From Syntrophaceae bacterium (GTDB lineage Bacteria > Desulfobacterota > SM23-61): a DNA stretch of 6,713 bases. Shown one piece after another: positions 1 to 5,191 of the stretch. The stretch is taken from NCBI GenBank assembly GCA_003154025.1, contig PMCE01000332.1, positions 1,325 to 8,037 on the forward strand. Direction: 5' to 3'. A program made the position numbers and the translations under genes. Below the pieces are notes generated by a model. That model did no database searches. It was not told where the DNA came from and saw only the letters and a list, made by a program, of their open reading frames with translations. Numbering within the stretch: position 1 is the stretch's first letter; the number at the start of each line of letters is the position of its first letter.

Positions 1-599
1 TTTCCATGTACGGCATAACCAACGTGCTCATAAAGGTCGACGACGAGGTGCCGAACATAGACGGCTCCGCTAAGGACTTCTGTGATCTCATATTACAGGC
101 AGGGATAGAGGAACAGCGAGCCTTCACCAGCGTTGCTGTCATCCGCCAGAAGCTCGGAGTGGGAAACGAGGAGAGGCATGAAAAGCATCTCTATGCGGAG
201 CCCTTTGAAGGGTTCGAAATATCGATGAGGGTTGATTACCCTCCACCCATAGGTGAACAGATTCTCACTTTCAATCCTGAAAAAGAATCTTTTGCAAAAG
301 AAATAGCCCCTGCTCGCTCATTCAACACCTTTGAGAATATCGAAATAGCCCAGAAGCTTGGGAAGGTCGGAGGCGGGTATCTCCATTCCCATATCATCAT
401 GTACGAAGGCAAGGTTATCAATACCGAGCTCCGTTATCCCGACGAATTCGTGCGTCACAAGATATTGGACCTGATCGGAGACCTCTACCTCCTCGGCTTC
501 TCCATCAGAGGACGCATTACCGCCAACATGACCTCTCACAGTTACAATCAGGCCCTGGTGGAACGCTTGTACCAGGCTATCCAAAGCAGCTCCAGATGA
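1..599 (+). CDS. lpxC: UDP-3-O-acyl-N-acetylglucosamine deacetylase, C-terminal part (cut by left edge)
   Basis: LpxC is the zinc hydrolase that removes the N-acetyl group from UDP-3-O-acyl-GlcNAc, the committed cytoplasmic step of lipid A synthesis. The 197 residues counted from the first ATG (position 6) align with the last two thirds of the family. NIDGSA (17-22) ends the first domain, APARSF (101-106) matches the family ARTF motif, and a glycine loop follows (GGG, 122-124). FVRHKILDLIGD contains HKxxD (H151, K152, D155), the zinc-ligand His/Asp and the catalytic Lys, and TSH (H178) matches the general-acid His of the SGH motif. The N-terminal zinc His and catalytic Glu must lie left of the window. 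The frame is open to the edge and the ATG falls inside a conserved strand, so it is not the real start. The usual SLDN segment after the glycine loop reads YLHS here, so a divergent paralogue is possible. No lipid A gene follows downstream. Confidence 0.93.
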   Translation, partial: SMYGITNVLIKVDDEVPNIDGSAKDFCDLILQAGIEEQRAFTSVAVIRQKLGVGNEERHEKHLYAEPFEGFEISMRVDYPPPIGEQILTFNPEKESFAKEIAPARSFNTFENIEIAQKLGKVGGGYLHSHIIMYEGKVINTELRYPDEFVRHKILDLIGDLYLLGFSIRGRITANMTSHSYNQALVERLYQAIQSSSR

Positions 600-780
600 A
601 GGTGATAAAAAACTTAAGCGGAAATATGCTGCGGGTAAATACAGCAAAAAATACAAAAGTTCGTTAACAACTCGTTCGAGCCGAAGACCCGGCCCAACTC
701 ATCGTTCGCCTTACTTTCAAGTCGTAATCTTCAGTGCCGGAATTTCGCCCGCGCCAATTGCTTGGGCGCAATATTCAACG

Positions 781-831
781 GAGGAGGAGCCTATCCTGCG
801 ATCCATTAGGAATGACCGTATCGTCCTCCTC
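781..831 (+). terminator. possible stem-loop terminator
   Basis: An 8-base perfect arm (781-788 GAGGAGGA with 824-831 TCCTCCTC) encloses a shorter nested helix (CGAT 799-802 with ATCG 820-823; CATT/AATG inside), leaving a 10-base bulge on the 5' side. T-rich sequence follows (832-846, ending in TTTTT). It lies about 180 bases beyond the lpxC stop, so it could end that transcript, but the bulge and the interrupted T-run make this weak. Confidence 0.25.
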
Positions 832-1031
832 TTTGATTCCTTTTTGTAAACAGCTATCTACGATCAGGCTTCATCCTTCCAGACCTCCCTATCGGATTCT
901 TCCGGGGCTTCCGGTCTCTTATGTGAGGATCCTCCAATTCAAGGAGTAGTTCGGTCAATTACGGTCTGGAGTCAATATGGCGGTCGGATAGGACTCCCTT
1001 GAAATAGGAAAGTGGGATCGTAGACGTCACG

Positions 1032-1048
1032 GATTGCCAATGGCAATC
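1032..1048. repeat. perfect 7-bp hairpin
   Basis: GATTGCC-AAT-GGCAATC is a perfect 7-base inverted repeat with a 3-base loop. The bases after it on the plus strand (TTCACTTTTC) are pyrimidine-rich but not an uninterrupted T-run. It may be a weak terminator or a dyad for a protein; nothing in the sequence decides this. Confidence 0.45.
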
Positions 1049-1057
1049 TTCACTTTT

Positions 1058-1101
1058 CAGAGGATGTTTTTATCAAGTCATGAATCAATCTCCATCCTCT
1101 G
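1058..1101. repeat. 9-bp inverted repeat with an alternative pairing partner
   Basis: CAGAGGATG (1058-1066) and CATCCTCTG (1093-1101) are perfect reverse complements separated by 26 bases. A second copy of AGAGGAT at 1114-1120 can pair with the same central arm (1094-1100), so two mutually exclusive helices are possible. No start codon of a recognised gene lies within 400 bases downstream. Confidence 0.4.
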
Positions 1102-1135
1102 ATAGGATTTTAGAGAGGATTCCGTGTTATGTTTG

Positions 1136-1219
1136 CTCCTGAAATGGTGTTTTTGGGATTTCCTTAAGAATACAATATTTCAAACCGAATTCAGCAATCT
1201 AGCCCGGAGAAACGAAGCC
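1136..1219. repeat. diverged intergenic repeat, copy A
   Basis: This stretch aligns with 2673-2757 over about 85 bases with one or two single-base gaps and roughly 70% identity, counted by eye. Identical blocks are CTCCTGAA at the left end and CAATATTTCAAACC in the middle (1173-1186). The flanking sequence differs. Copy A lies 312 bases before the FMN reductase start codon. It has no coding potential that I can see. Confidence 0.55.
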
Positions 1220-1230
1220 CGGAGATACGA
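1201..1230. repeat. 15-bp tandem duplication
   Basis: AGCCCGGAGAAACGA (1201-1215) is followed directly by AGCCCGGAGATACGA (1216-1230), with one mismatch. The first unit is the right end of repeat copy A; the corresponding place in copy B has only one unit, so this is a local duplication. Confidence 0.6.
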
Positions 1231-1445
1231 TTCGGCAGCTAAATCCAAACCCATATATTCATAACCCAGGTGTCACACTTTTCGACCGACCCCGCTTCAC
1301 TTTTACTCCTCCCTTTCCAGAATATGAATTGTGCAGCAAAAATTCCCATGAAAGCACCAAGAAAGCCTCAATTTGCGTACCCCGCCTGAGAATCTAAGGA
1401 AGAGTGAATCAGAATGGAGGGGTTGATTCCCTTTCCCAATCCAAA

Positions 1446-1460
1446 AATTTTCCCCTTGAT
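1446..1460 (+). promoter_or_regulatory. shared 15-base box, copy A
   Basis: AATTTTCCCCTTGAT is identical to 2770-2784, and both copies are preceded by TCCAAA. Each box lies on the coding strand 70-110 bases before a start codon (1531 and 2893) and ends in TTGAT, the left part of a plausible -35 element. It may be an AT-rich upstream element plus -35, a protein site, or the end of the intergenic repeat. Confidence 0.4.
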
Positions 1461-1485
1461 CTAGACCCGATGACCGTCAGATACT
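1456..1485 (+). promoter_or_regulatory. candidate sigma-70-type promoter for the FMN reductase gene
   Basis: TTGATC (1456-1461, 4 of 6 to TTGACA) and GATACT (1480-1485, 4 of 6 to TATAAT) are 18 bases apart, and A/T bases precede the -35. This would leave a leader of about 40 bases before the ATG at 1531. Both hexamers are imperfect, so the assignment is tentative. Confidence 0.25.
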
Positions 1486-1530
1486 AATTAATAGTCGAGG
1501 GCGACGATAAATCTACGAAAGAGGTGGACA

Positions 1531-2337
1531 ATGGGGGAAAATAAGGTGGTCTTAGGGATTGTAGGCAGCCCGAATCGGGAAGGGCGGACGAGCCACTTGG
1601 TTAAAGCTGCCTTGCAAGGAGCCGCCAAGGCGGGTGCCCCAACCGAACTGGTGCAAATGGCTGACCATGTCGTGGCCGCCTGCAGGGACTGTCTGCCCCG
1701 GGTGTGCCAAGAAAATCAGAAGTGCACCTTCGAGGATCGGGCCTTCGAACATTTGGGCCAGAAAGTCCTGGAATGCGGAGCCCTGGTCCTGGGCACACCG
1801 GTCTATTGGTGGGATACGACTGGGATGGTGAAGTATTTCATCCTGAAGATGTTCCGCGTATATGCTCCCTCTGCTCCTCTCAAGGGATTGCCGGCCGTGG
1901 GCATCAGCATTGCCGGGGGTACGGGCAACGGCTTGATCTCCGGGTTGCGGCCAGTGTACCACCTTTTCCAGATGCTGCAAATGCGGGCTCTGGAGCCGCT
2001 GCCCGCTACTCGCTTCAACTTTGACGCAGCGATAACGCGCGCAGGCGAGCTCGGCAGTCAAATCGCCCCCATGACTCAACGGCGTAATCCTTTCACCAGC
2101 CTGGAGGAGCGTCTATTGTGGTACGATTCACTCCCTTACCTTAGTCTAAACCGAACCGGGGAGCGGCGCCTTCTGGCGGACCTGACTACAATGGCCTTGC
2201 CCCCCAATAGCAACTCCACTATACCCTTTGGCCTGGCCCGGGCCGACGCTTTGAGCGCTGCCGGCCGACGGCTGGAGTCTTTGACTGAAGTCACCGGAGT
2301 ATACGAGGCCGGAGTCAAGGCTTTCGAGGGGAAGTGA
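1531..2337 (+). CDS. flavodoxin-fold NADPH-dependent FMN reductase / iron-sulfur flavoprotein-like protein
   Basis: This 268-residue protein belongs to the flavodoxin-like FMN reductase group (PF03358 type), probably a cytoplasmic electron-transfer flavoprotein or reductase. The first strand runs into GSPNREGRTS (12-21), the loop that binds the FMN phosphate. Residues 51-65 hold C51-x2-C54-x4-C59-x5-C65, placed as in Isf-type iron-sulfur flavoproteins, where a compact cysteine motif binds a 4Fe-4S cluster; the spacing is looser, so cluster binding is an inference. VLGTPVYWWDTTGMVKYF (86-103) is the conserved second flavin loop (family pattern GSPVYW...), and GISIAGGTGNG (124-134) is the third. 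Beyond about residue 175 the protein continues for some 90 mostly helical-looking residues, although family members often end near 180-200. GAGGTG at 1521-1526 is a fitting ribosome binding site 4 bases before the ATG. The gene stands alone, so its partner and substrate cannot be read from context. Confidence 0.85.
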   Translation: MGENKVVLGIVGSPNREGRTSHLVKAALQGAAKAGAPTELVQMADHVVAACRDCLPRVCQENQKCTFEDRAFEHLGQKVLECGALVLGTPVYWWDTTGMVKYFILKMFRVYAPSAPLKGLPAVGISIAGGTGNGLISGLRPVYHLFQMLQMRALEPLPATRFNFDAAITRAGELGSQIAPMTQRRNPFTSLEERLLWYDSLPYLSLNRTGERRLLADLTTMALPPNSNSTIPFGLARADALSAAGRRLESLTEVTGVYEAGVKAFEGK

Positions 2338-2672
2338 GAGACGCCAATTAGTTCATCTTAAACACCCTCCGAACGACTTATATTTTCGGATAGGTCAGAT
2401 CAACTCGCACTCATCGAGACTGCAAAACTCTTGGGTGTATTATAAAGAACGAAGCCGGATCGGCAAGAGAGATCTATCCTCCTTCTGAATCGGACCTCTC
2501 TCTTAAAATTTAATGGAGGAGAATAGGTTGTTTAATTTAGTCGACTCATCCTTGCTTTTTCATTATGCACATTTTAATAAATAATCGTTAGCACCAATAA
2601 TTATCCTATTGGGAAGACTTGGTGGAAGCGTTGAATTTGGGAAAAAAGGGAAATTCCCCCGGAAAGCGAAGA

Positions 2673-2757
2673 CTCCTGAACTCTTGATTTTCAAATTTCC
2701 CCCAACAATGCAATATTTCAAACCTAAGTCATCAATTGGGGCTTGAAAACCGAGGCC
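2673..2757. repeat. diverged intergenic repeat, copy B
   Basis: This is the partner of 1136-1219, in the same orientation, with the identical blocks CTCCTGAA (2673-2680) and CAATATTTCAAACC (2711-2724). In this copy the shared promoter-like box follows after only 12 bases, whereas in copy A about 225 bases intervene. Confidence 0.55.
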
Positions 2758-2769
2758 ATTTCCAAAGGC

Positions 2770-2784
2770 AATTTTCCCCTTGAT
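2770..2784 (+). promoter_or_regulatory. shared 15-base box, copy B
   Basis: AATTTTCCCCTTGAT is identical to 1446-1460. The upstream bases TCCAAA are also shared, offset by three extra bases here. It lies 109 bases before the ATG at 2893 and overlaps the candidate -35 element. Confidence 0.4.
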
Positions 2785-2808
2785 TTGCTGAGAAGAAAAG
2801 AGTATTTT
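2780..2808 (+). promoter_or_regulatory. candidate sigma-70-type promoter for the membrane protein gene
   Basis: TTGATT (2780-2785, 4 of 6) and TATTTT (2803-2808, 4 of 6) are separated by 17 bases. It would give a leader of roughly 80 bases. A short out-of-frame ORF (ATG 2867, 17 codons, ending at 2920) overlaps the start of the main gene in that leader; whether it is translated is unknown. Confidence 0.3.
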
Positions 2809-2892
2809 TTACCCGGTTGTTATCCATCCATTGCCAGTAAACTCTATGCTTCCTGATCCAGAACGGATGAGATCAATGCGGCGGCTGCGAGA

Positions 2893-4110
2893 ATGGATTC
2901 CCTTATATCCACACCACTAACCCTGGGACGAAAAAAATATTCCGCCACCTATGCCGGACTCTTCCTATTTGCTGTAGGGCTGCGGGCGATAACCGCTCTT
3001 GCCATCTCATTAGCGAGCGGAGTTTCGCTGCGTAACCTCTCATTGTTCTACGACGGGCATATGTATATCCTGACTGCTAGGACGTTGCCCGCTCTTTATT
3101 CCGACCTCCAGGTGTTTTTCCCTAATTTCCCCGAAGATCCCCGTTACATCACTGGATGGTTCCCTGTCTATCCAGGTTTTATCAAACTCTTCTCCCTATT
3201 CACCGGCGACCTTCGCCTTGCCGCATTAATTGCAGCCTGGCTTGCCGGCGGCATAGCCGTTGTCTTATTTTATGAGTCGGCCAAGGATTATCTGAAAAAT
3301 CCCTTATTCGCAGCCATTCTGTTCTCTTTCCTGCCAACTGCATGGCTCGTCGCCGGGAGCCTTGCCCTTGCGGAAAGCATCTTTGTTTGTCTGCTGCTCG
3401 CCTGTATTCTGACTCTTCAGCGCGGAAAAACCGGTTGGGCTGCTCTATTTGCTGCCCTGGCAGTGCTTACCCAAAAATCAGGTTTCCTTCTCTTGCCGAT
3501 ACTACTATTTGCAGCAAAGCCCCGTCGGCGTGCTTTATTGCCTTGCACCAGCGCCATTGCAGCTGCAGCTGCGCTTCAGCTTTATCTATGGTGGCTCTTC
3601 GGAGATCCTCTTATCAACGTCAGAGTCGTTACGGCTACCTTCGGCGACGGAGAAGGGATTATCGGATTCCCTTTCGCGGGTTTCATCACATGGATGCTTG
3701 ATTCCAGTAGGCTTTTTCAAGGAATGTTCTGGCAGCGTAAATTCGTCATCGTCCTGGAGGCGACTTTCTACATCGGCGTGTTAAGCTGGGCTTTGCTCCG
3801 CTATTCGCCGCATATGACCGTATTCATAGGTTGGCTCGGTATTGTGCTTCTCTTCTATGCGTCGCTTTCCGGCGTCTGGAGCTTTTATGCGTTCCCGCGC
3901 CATATGAGCATGGCAGGCCCCGCAGCTATTATGTTGGCGTGCTACCTATTTCCTCTGGGAGAGGGGCGCTGGCGCTGGGCGGCTGCGGGACTTTTGCTAT
4001 CTCTTACTATGCTGTGGACGGTTTTGGACGCACTCGCTGCTTTGGACCTGTGTTACCGTATCTGGACACCGGGCTATTTCATAGCTCTCATCTGTGCTAT
4101 CAAACCATGA
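2893..4110 (+). CDS. polytopic membrane glycosyltransferase, GT-C / PIG-V-like mannosyltransferase family
   Basis: This 405-residue inner-membrane protein looks like a GT-C enzyme, a class that moves sugars from lipid-linked donors on the outer face of the membrane. After a basic N-terminus, the first membrane helix (about 19-41) leads to a loop with FYDGHMY (52-58), matching the PIG-V-type DG..Y motif with the presumed catalytic Asp. FPVYPGF (90-96) corresponds to the family F-P-x-Y-P motif, SLALAESIF (156-164) to the S..YTES.F helix, and ALAVLTQKSGFLLLP (188-202) to the LTR.TG...LP motif. Further hydrophobic segments lie near 108-127, 138-154, 158-175, 181-207, 218-236, 284-302, 309-329, 341-354 and 362-383. 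The ATG at 2893 is the only likely start: the frame has a stop at 2854-2856 and no start codon between. It lacks a clear ribosome binding site. The gene stands alone, so donor and acceptor are unknown. A different GT-C subfamily is possible. Confidence 0.75.
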   Translation: MDSLISTPLTLGRKKYSATYAGLFLFAVGLRAITALAISLASGVSLRNLSLFYDGHMYILTARTLPALYSDLQVFFPNFPEDPRYITGWFPVYPGFIKLFSLFTGDLRLAALIAAWLAGGIAVVLFYESAKDYLKNPLFAAILFSFLPTAWLVAGSLALAESIFVCLLLACILTLQRGKTGWAALFAALAVLTQKSGFLLLPILLFAAKPRRRALLPCTSAIAAAAALQLYLWWLFGDPLINVRVVTATFGDGEGIIGFPFAGFITWMLDSSRLFQGMFWQRKFVIVLEATFYIGVLSWALLRYSPHMTVFIGWLGIVLLFYASLSGVWSFYAFPRHMSMAGPAAIMLACYLFPLGEGRWRWAAAGLLLSLTMLWTVLDALAALDLCYRIWTPGYFIALICAIKP

Positions 4111-4226
4111 GTACGAGAAGAGAAATGTATTTTATAAAAAGGCTGTCCCGGGCCCTGACCTGGACTTCATGGCGCGCCTGGCCCTGTATTCATGACTGGA
4201 AAAAAAGGTTGAGGCTTCCATTGTAA
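4107..4226 (+). CDS. possible 39-residue basic peptide overlapping the upstream stop
   Basis: An ATG at 4107 overlaps the stop of the membrane protein gene in the ATGA arrangement typical of translationally coupled genes, and reads 39 codons to TAA. The predicted peptide is rich in Arg, Lys and Trp (beginning MSTRREMYFIKRLS, ending KKRLRLPL), without signal peptide or membrane segment. I do not recognise it. The frame is also open upstream inside the membrane gene, so the ORF may be chance; the coupling geometry is the only positive evidence. Confidence 0.22.
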   Translation: MSTRREMYFIKRLSRALTWTSWRAWPCIHDWKKRLRLPL

Positions 4227-4490
4227 GCACAAAAATTAAAAGTTATCACGGTTCTGTCTTCTCTGTGACCATTTCAATCCGTAATCGTTACCTTTGCGAG
4301 CTCAGCCAGAGTAAGCATTAGTAAGTGTACTCGGTGAACCCAAGAAACGACGGCGCATTTGCCCGAAACCCTGACACCTCGCCCGGTAAGGAGTATTTGC
4401 CATGGTCTACCAGAAGGTGTAAGGTTCAACCAATTATCCTCCTGCAACAATCGCTTTCATCGTTTGCCCAGCCACCGAAAGGAAAACCTG
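4111..4490. other. intergenic stretch before the DinB-family gene
   Basis: Apart from the doubtful 39-codon ORF, these 380 bases show no gene. The DinB frame is open back to 4359, but that part has no family similarity and the better start is at 4491. I see no convincing promoter; the only small dyad is GTAA-TCG-TTAC near 4281-4291. Confidence 0.55.
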
Positions 4491-5042
4491 ATGCCTACCC
4501 GACAAGACTATTTGCAGCAACCCATCGAGAAGCGACTGGAGCGTTTGGAAAGCACGCCCAACGAACTTGAAGCCTTGATTCAGGGTCAGCCTGAGGCGCT
4601 CTTGTCCCGGCGCCCCGATCCCCAAAACTGGGGGCCGAAAGAAGTGATATGTCACCTCCGGGATATTGAGGAACAGTTCATCCTGCGCTTCCGGTCCATG
4701 CTGGCTATGGACGAGCCAAAGTTCCTTACCCTGGGCGACATGCCTAATAACCCCGCCGAGTGGGGGATTGCCGAGGGGGACGGCCTCCCCTTTGACCCTG
4801 CCCGATGGGCCGAAGAACGGCAATATCTTCATAACGATACCGGTGTGGCCTTGGCAACTTTTCGCAAGCGCCGGGAGGAAACCCTCGTCTTCCTGCGCCG
4901 CCTGAATCCCCGGCAATGGCTGCGAGGCAGCCAGCACACCACCCTGGGCCGCATGACTTTCGGCGACTGGGTAGCCCTAATCGCGGCCCATGACGACAAC
5001 CACCTCAACCAGGTCAAGCGCGCCCTGGAAGGCAGAGGCTGA
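4491..5042 (+). CDS. DinB superfamily protein (DinB_2-like putative metal-dependent enzyme)
   Basis: This 183-residue protein has the DinB/YfiT-like four-helix-bundle pattern. Members bind a divalent metal through three histidines; some are bacillithiol- or mycothiol-dependent transferases, but most have no known activity. Here the histidines are H55 in VICHLRDIEEQF and H167 and H171 in AAHDDNHLNQV, at the usual places on helices 2 and 4. NWGPKEVICHL (46-56) is the typical lead-in (usually W-x-P/S-x-E-x-x-x-H-L), and GRMTFGDWVALIAAHD (153-168) is the matching segment before the last helix. The start is set by the ribosome binding site AAAGGA at 4478-4483, 7 bases before the ATG at 4491, where similarity begins (MPTRQDYLQQPIEKRL). 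An upstream in-frame ATG at 4359 would add 44 residues without family character. The gene is alone on its strand and converges with the minus-strand operon, so its substrate is unknown. Confidence 0.85.
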   Translation: MPTRQDYLQQPIEKRLERLESTPNELEALIQGQPEALLSRRPDPQNWGPKEVICHLRDIEEQFILRFRSMLAMDEPKFLTLGDMPNNPAEWGIAEGDGLPFDPARWAEERQYLHNDTGVALATFRKRREETLVFLRRLNPRQWLRGSQHTTLGRMTFGDWVALIAAHDDNHLNQVKRALEGRG

Positions 5043-5144
5043 GTCACGCCGGCGTCGGTATCCGTGAGGTGGGTTCGGGGGATGGAAGGGTTGACTCCCG
5101 GCGAGAGATACGGGCAAGAAGAAAATTGGTTCGCTCGATTCGTT

Positions 5145-5168
5145 TTCTGAAGCCTTTGCCCTTCAGAA
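5145..5168. terminator. stem-loop in the convergent gap, possible bidirectional terminator
   Basis: TTCTGAAG (5145-5152) and CTTCAGAA (5161-5168) form a perfect 8-base stem with an 8-base loop, between two converging genes (stops at 5042 plus and 5192 minus). Neither side has a long T-run, so it would be a weak intrinsic terminator at best. A 10-base palindrome ACGCCGGCGT (5046-5055) follows the plus-strand stop. Confidence 0.35.
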
Positions 5169-5191
5169 CCGGGGCATTTCATCCTTTCATT

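Larger units (their letters stand above)
600..1530. other. long gene-poor intergenic stretch
   Basis: About 930 bases lie between lpxC and the FMN reductase gene. No frame gives a protein I recognise. The longest ORF (734-949, plus) has no ribosome binding site and a low-complexity S/R/P/L composition. The stretch holds several inverted repeats (751-769, 781-831, 1032-1048, 1058-1101), a 15-base tandem duplication (1201-1230), one copy of a diverged repeat (1136-1219) and a candidate promoter (1456-1485). No tRNA or recognisable riboswitch was seen. Confidence 0.75.
2338..2892. other. AT-rich gene-poor intergenic stretch
   Basis: About 555 bases hold no recognised gene. Visible items are an 8-base inverted repeat AAGAGAGA/TCTCTCTT (2465-2472 and 2497-2504), a 6-base hairpin CCAATA/TATTGG (2594-2599 and 2607-2612), an 8-base inverted repeat GGGAAATT/AATTTCCC (2648-2655 and 2694-2701), repeat copy B (2673-2757), the shared box (2770-2784) and a candidate promoter (2780-2808). 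No hairpin has a proper T-run, so no terminator for the FMN reductase gene can be named. Confidence 0.7.

Noticed and set aside
671..690. CGTTCGAGCC as a possible tRNA T-arm
   Set aside because: No acceptor stem, anticodon arm or CCA lies at the right distances.
734..949. 71-codon plus-strand ORF in the first gap
   Set aside because: It has no ribosome binding site, a low-complexity Ser/Arg/Pro/Leu composition and no motif. It runs across the hairpin at 781-831, which suggests non-coding sequence.
1270..1278. GTGTCACAC palindrome as a possible transposon end
   Set aside because: There is no second inverted copy, no target duplication and no transposase in the window.
1324..1389. 21-codon ORF (MNCAAKIPMK... 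to TGA)
   Set aside because: It has no ribosome binding site, and such a length is expected by chance.
1552..2079. 175-codon minus-strand ORF opposite the FMN reductase gene
   Set aside because: It is a mirror of a well-supported flavoprotein gene in another frame, with no family motif of its own.
4359..4490. Upstream in-frame extension of the DinB-family gene
   Set aside because: The 44 extra residues show no similarity to the family, and a ribosome binding site points to the ATG at 4491.
4434..4937. 167-codon minus-strand ORF opposite the DinB-family gene
   Set aside because: The plus-strand frame carries the DinB histidines and a good ribosome binding site; the minus frame has no recognisable character.
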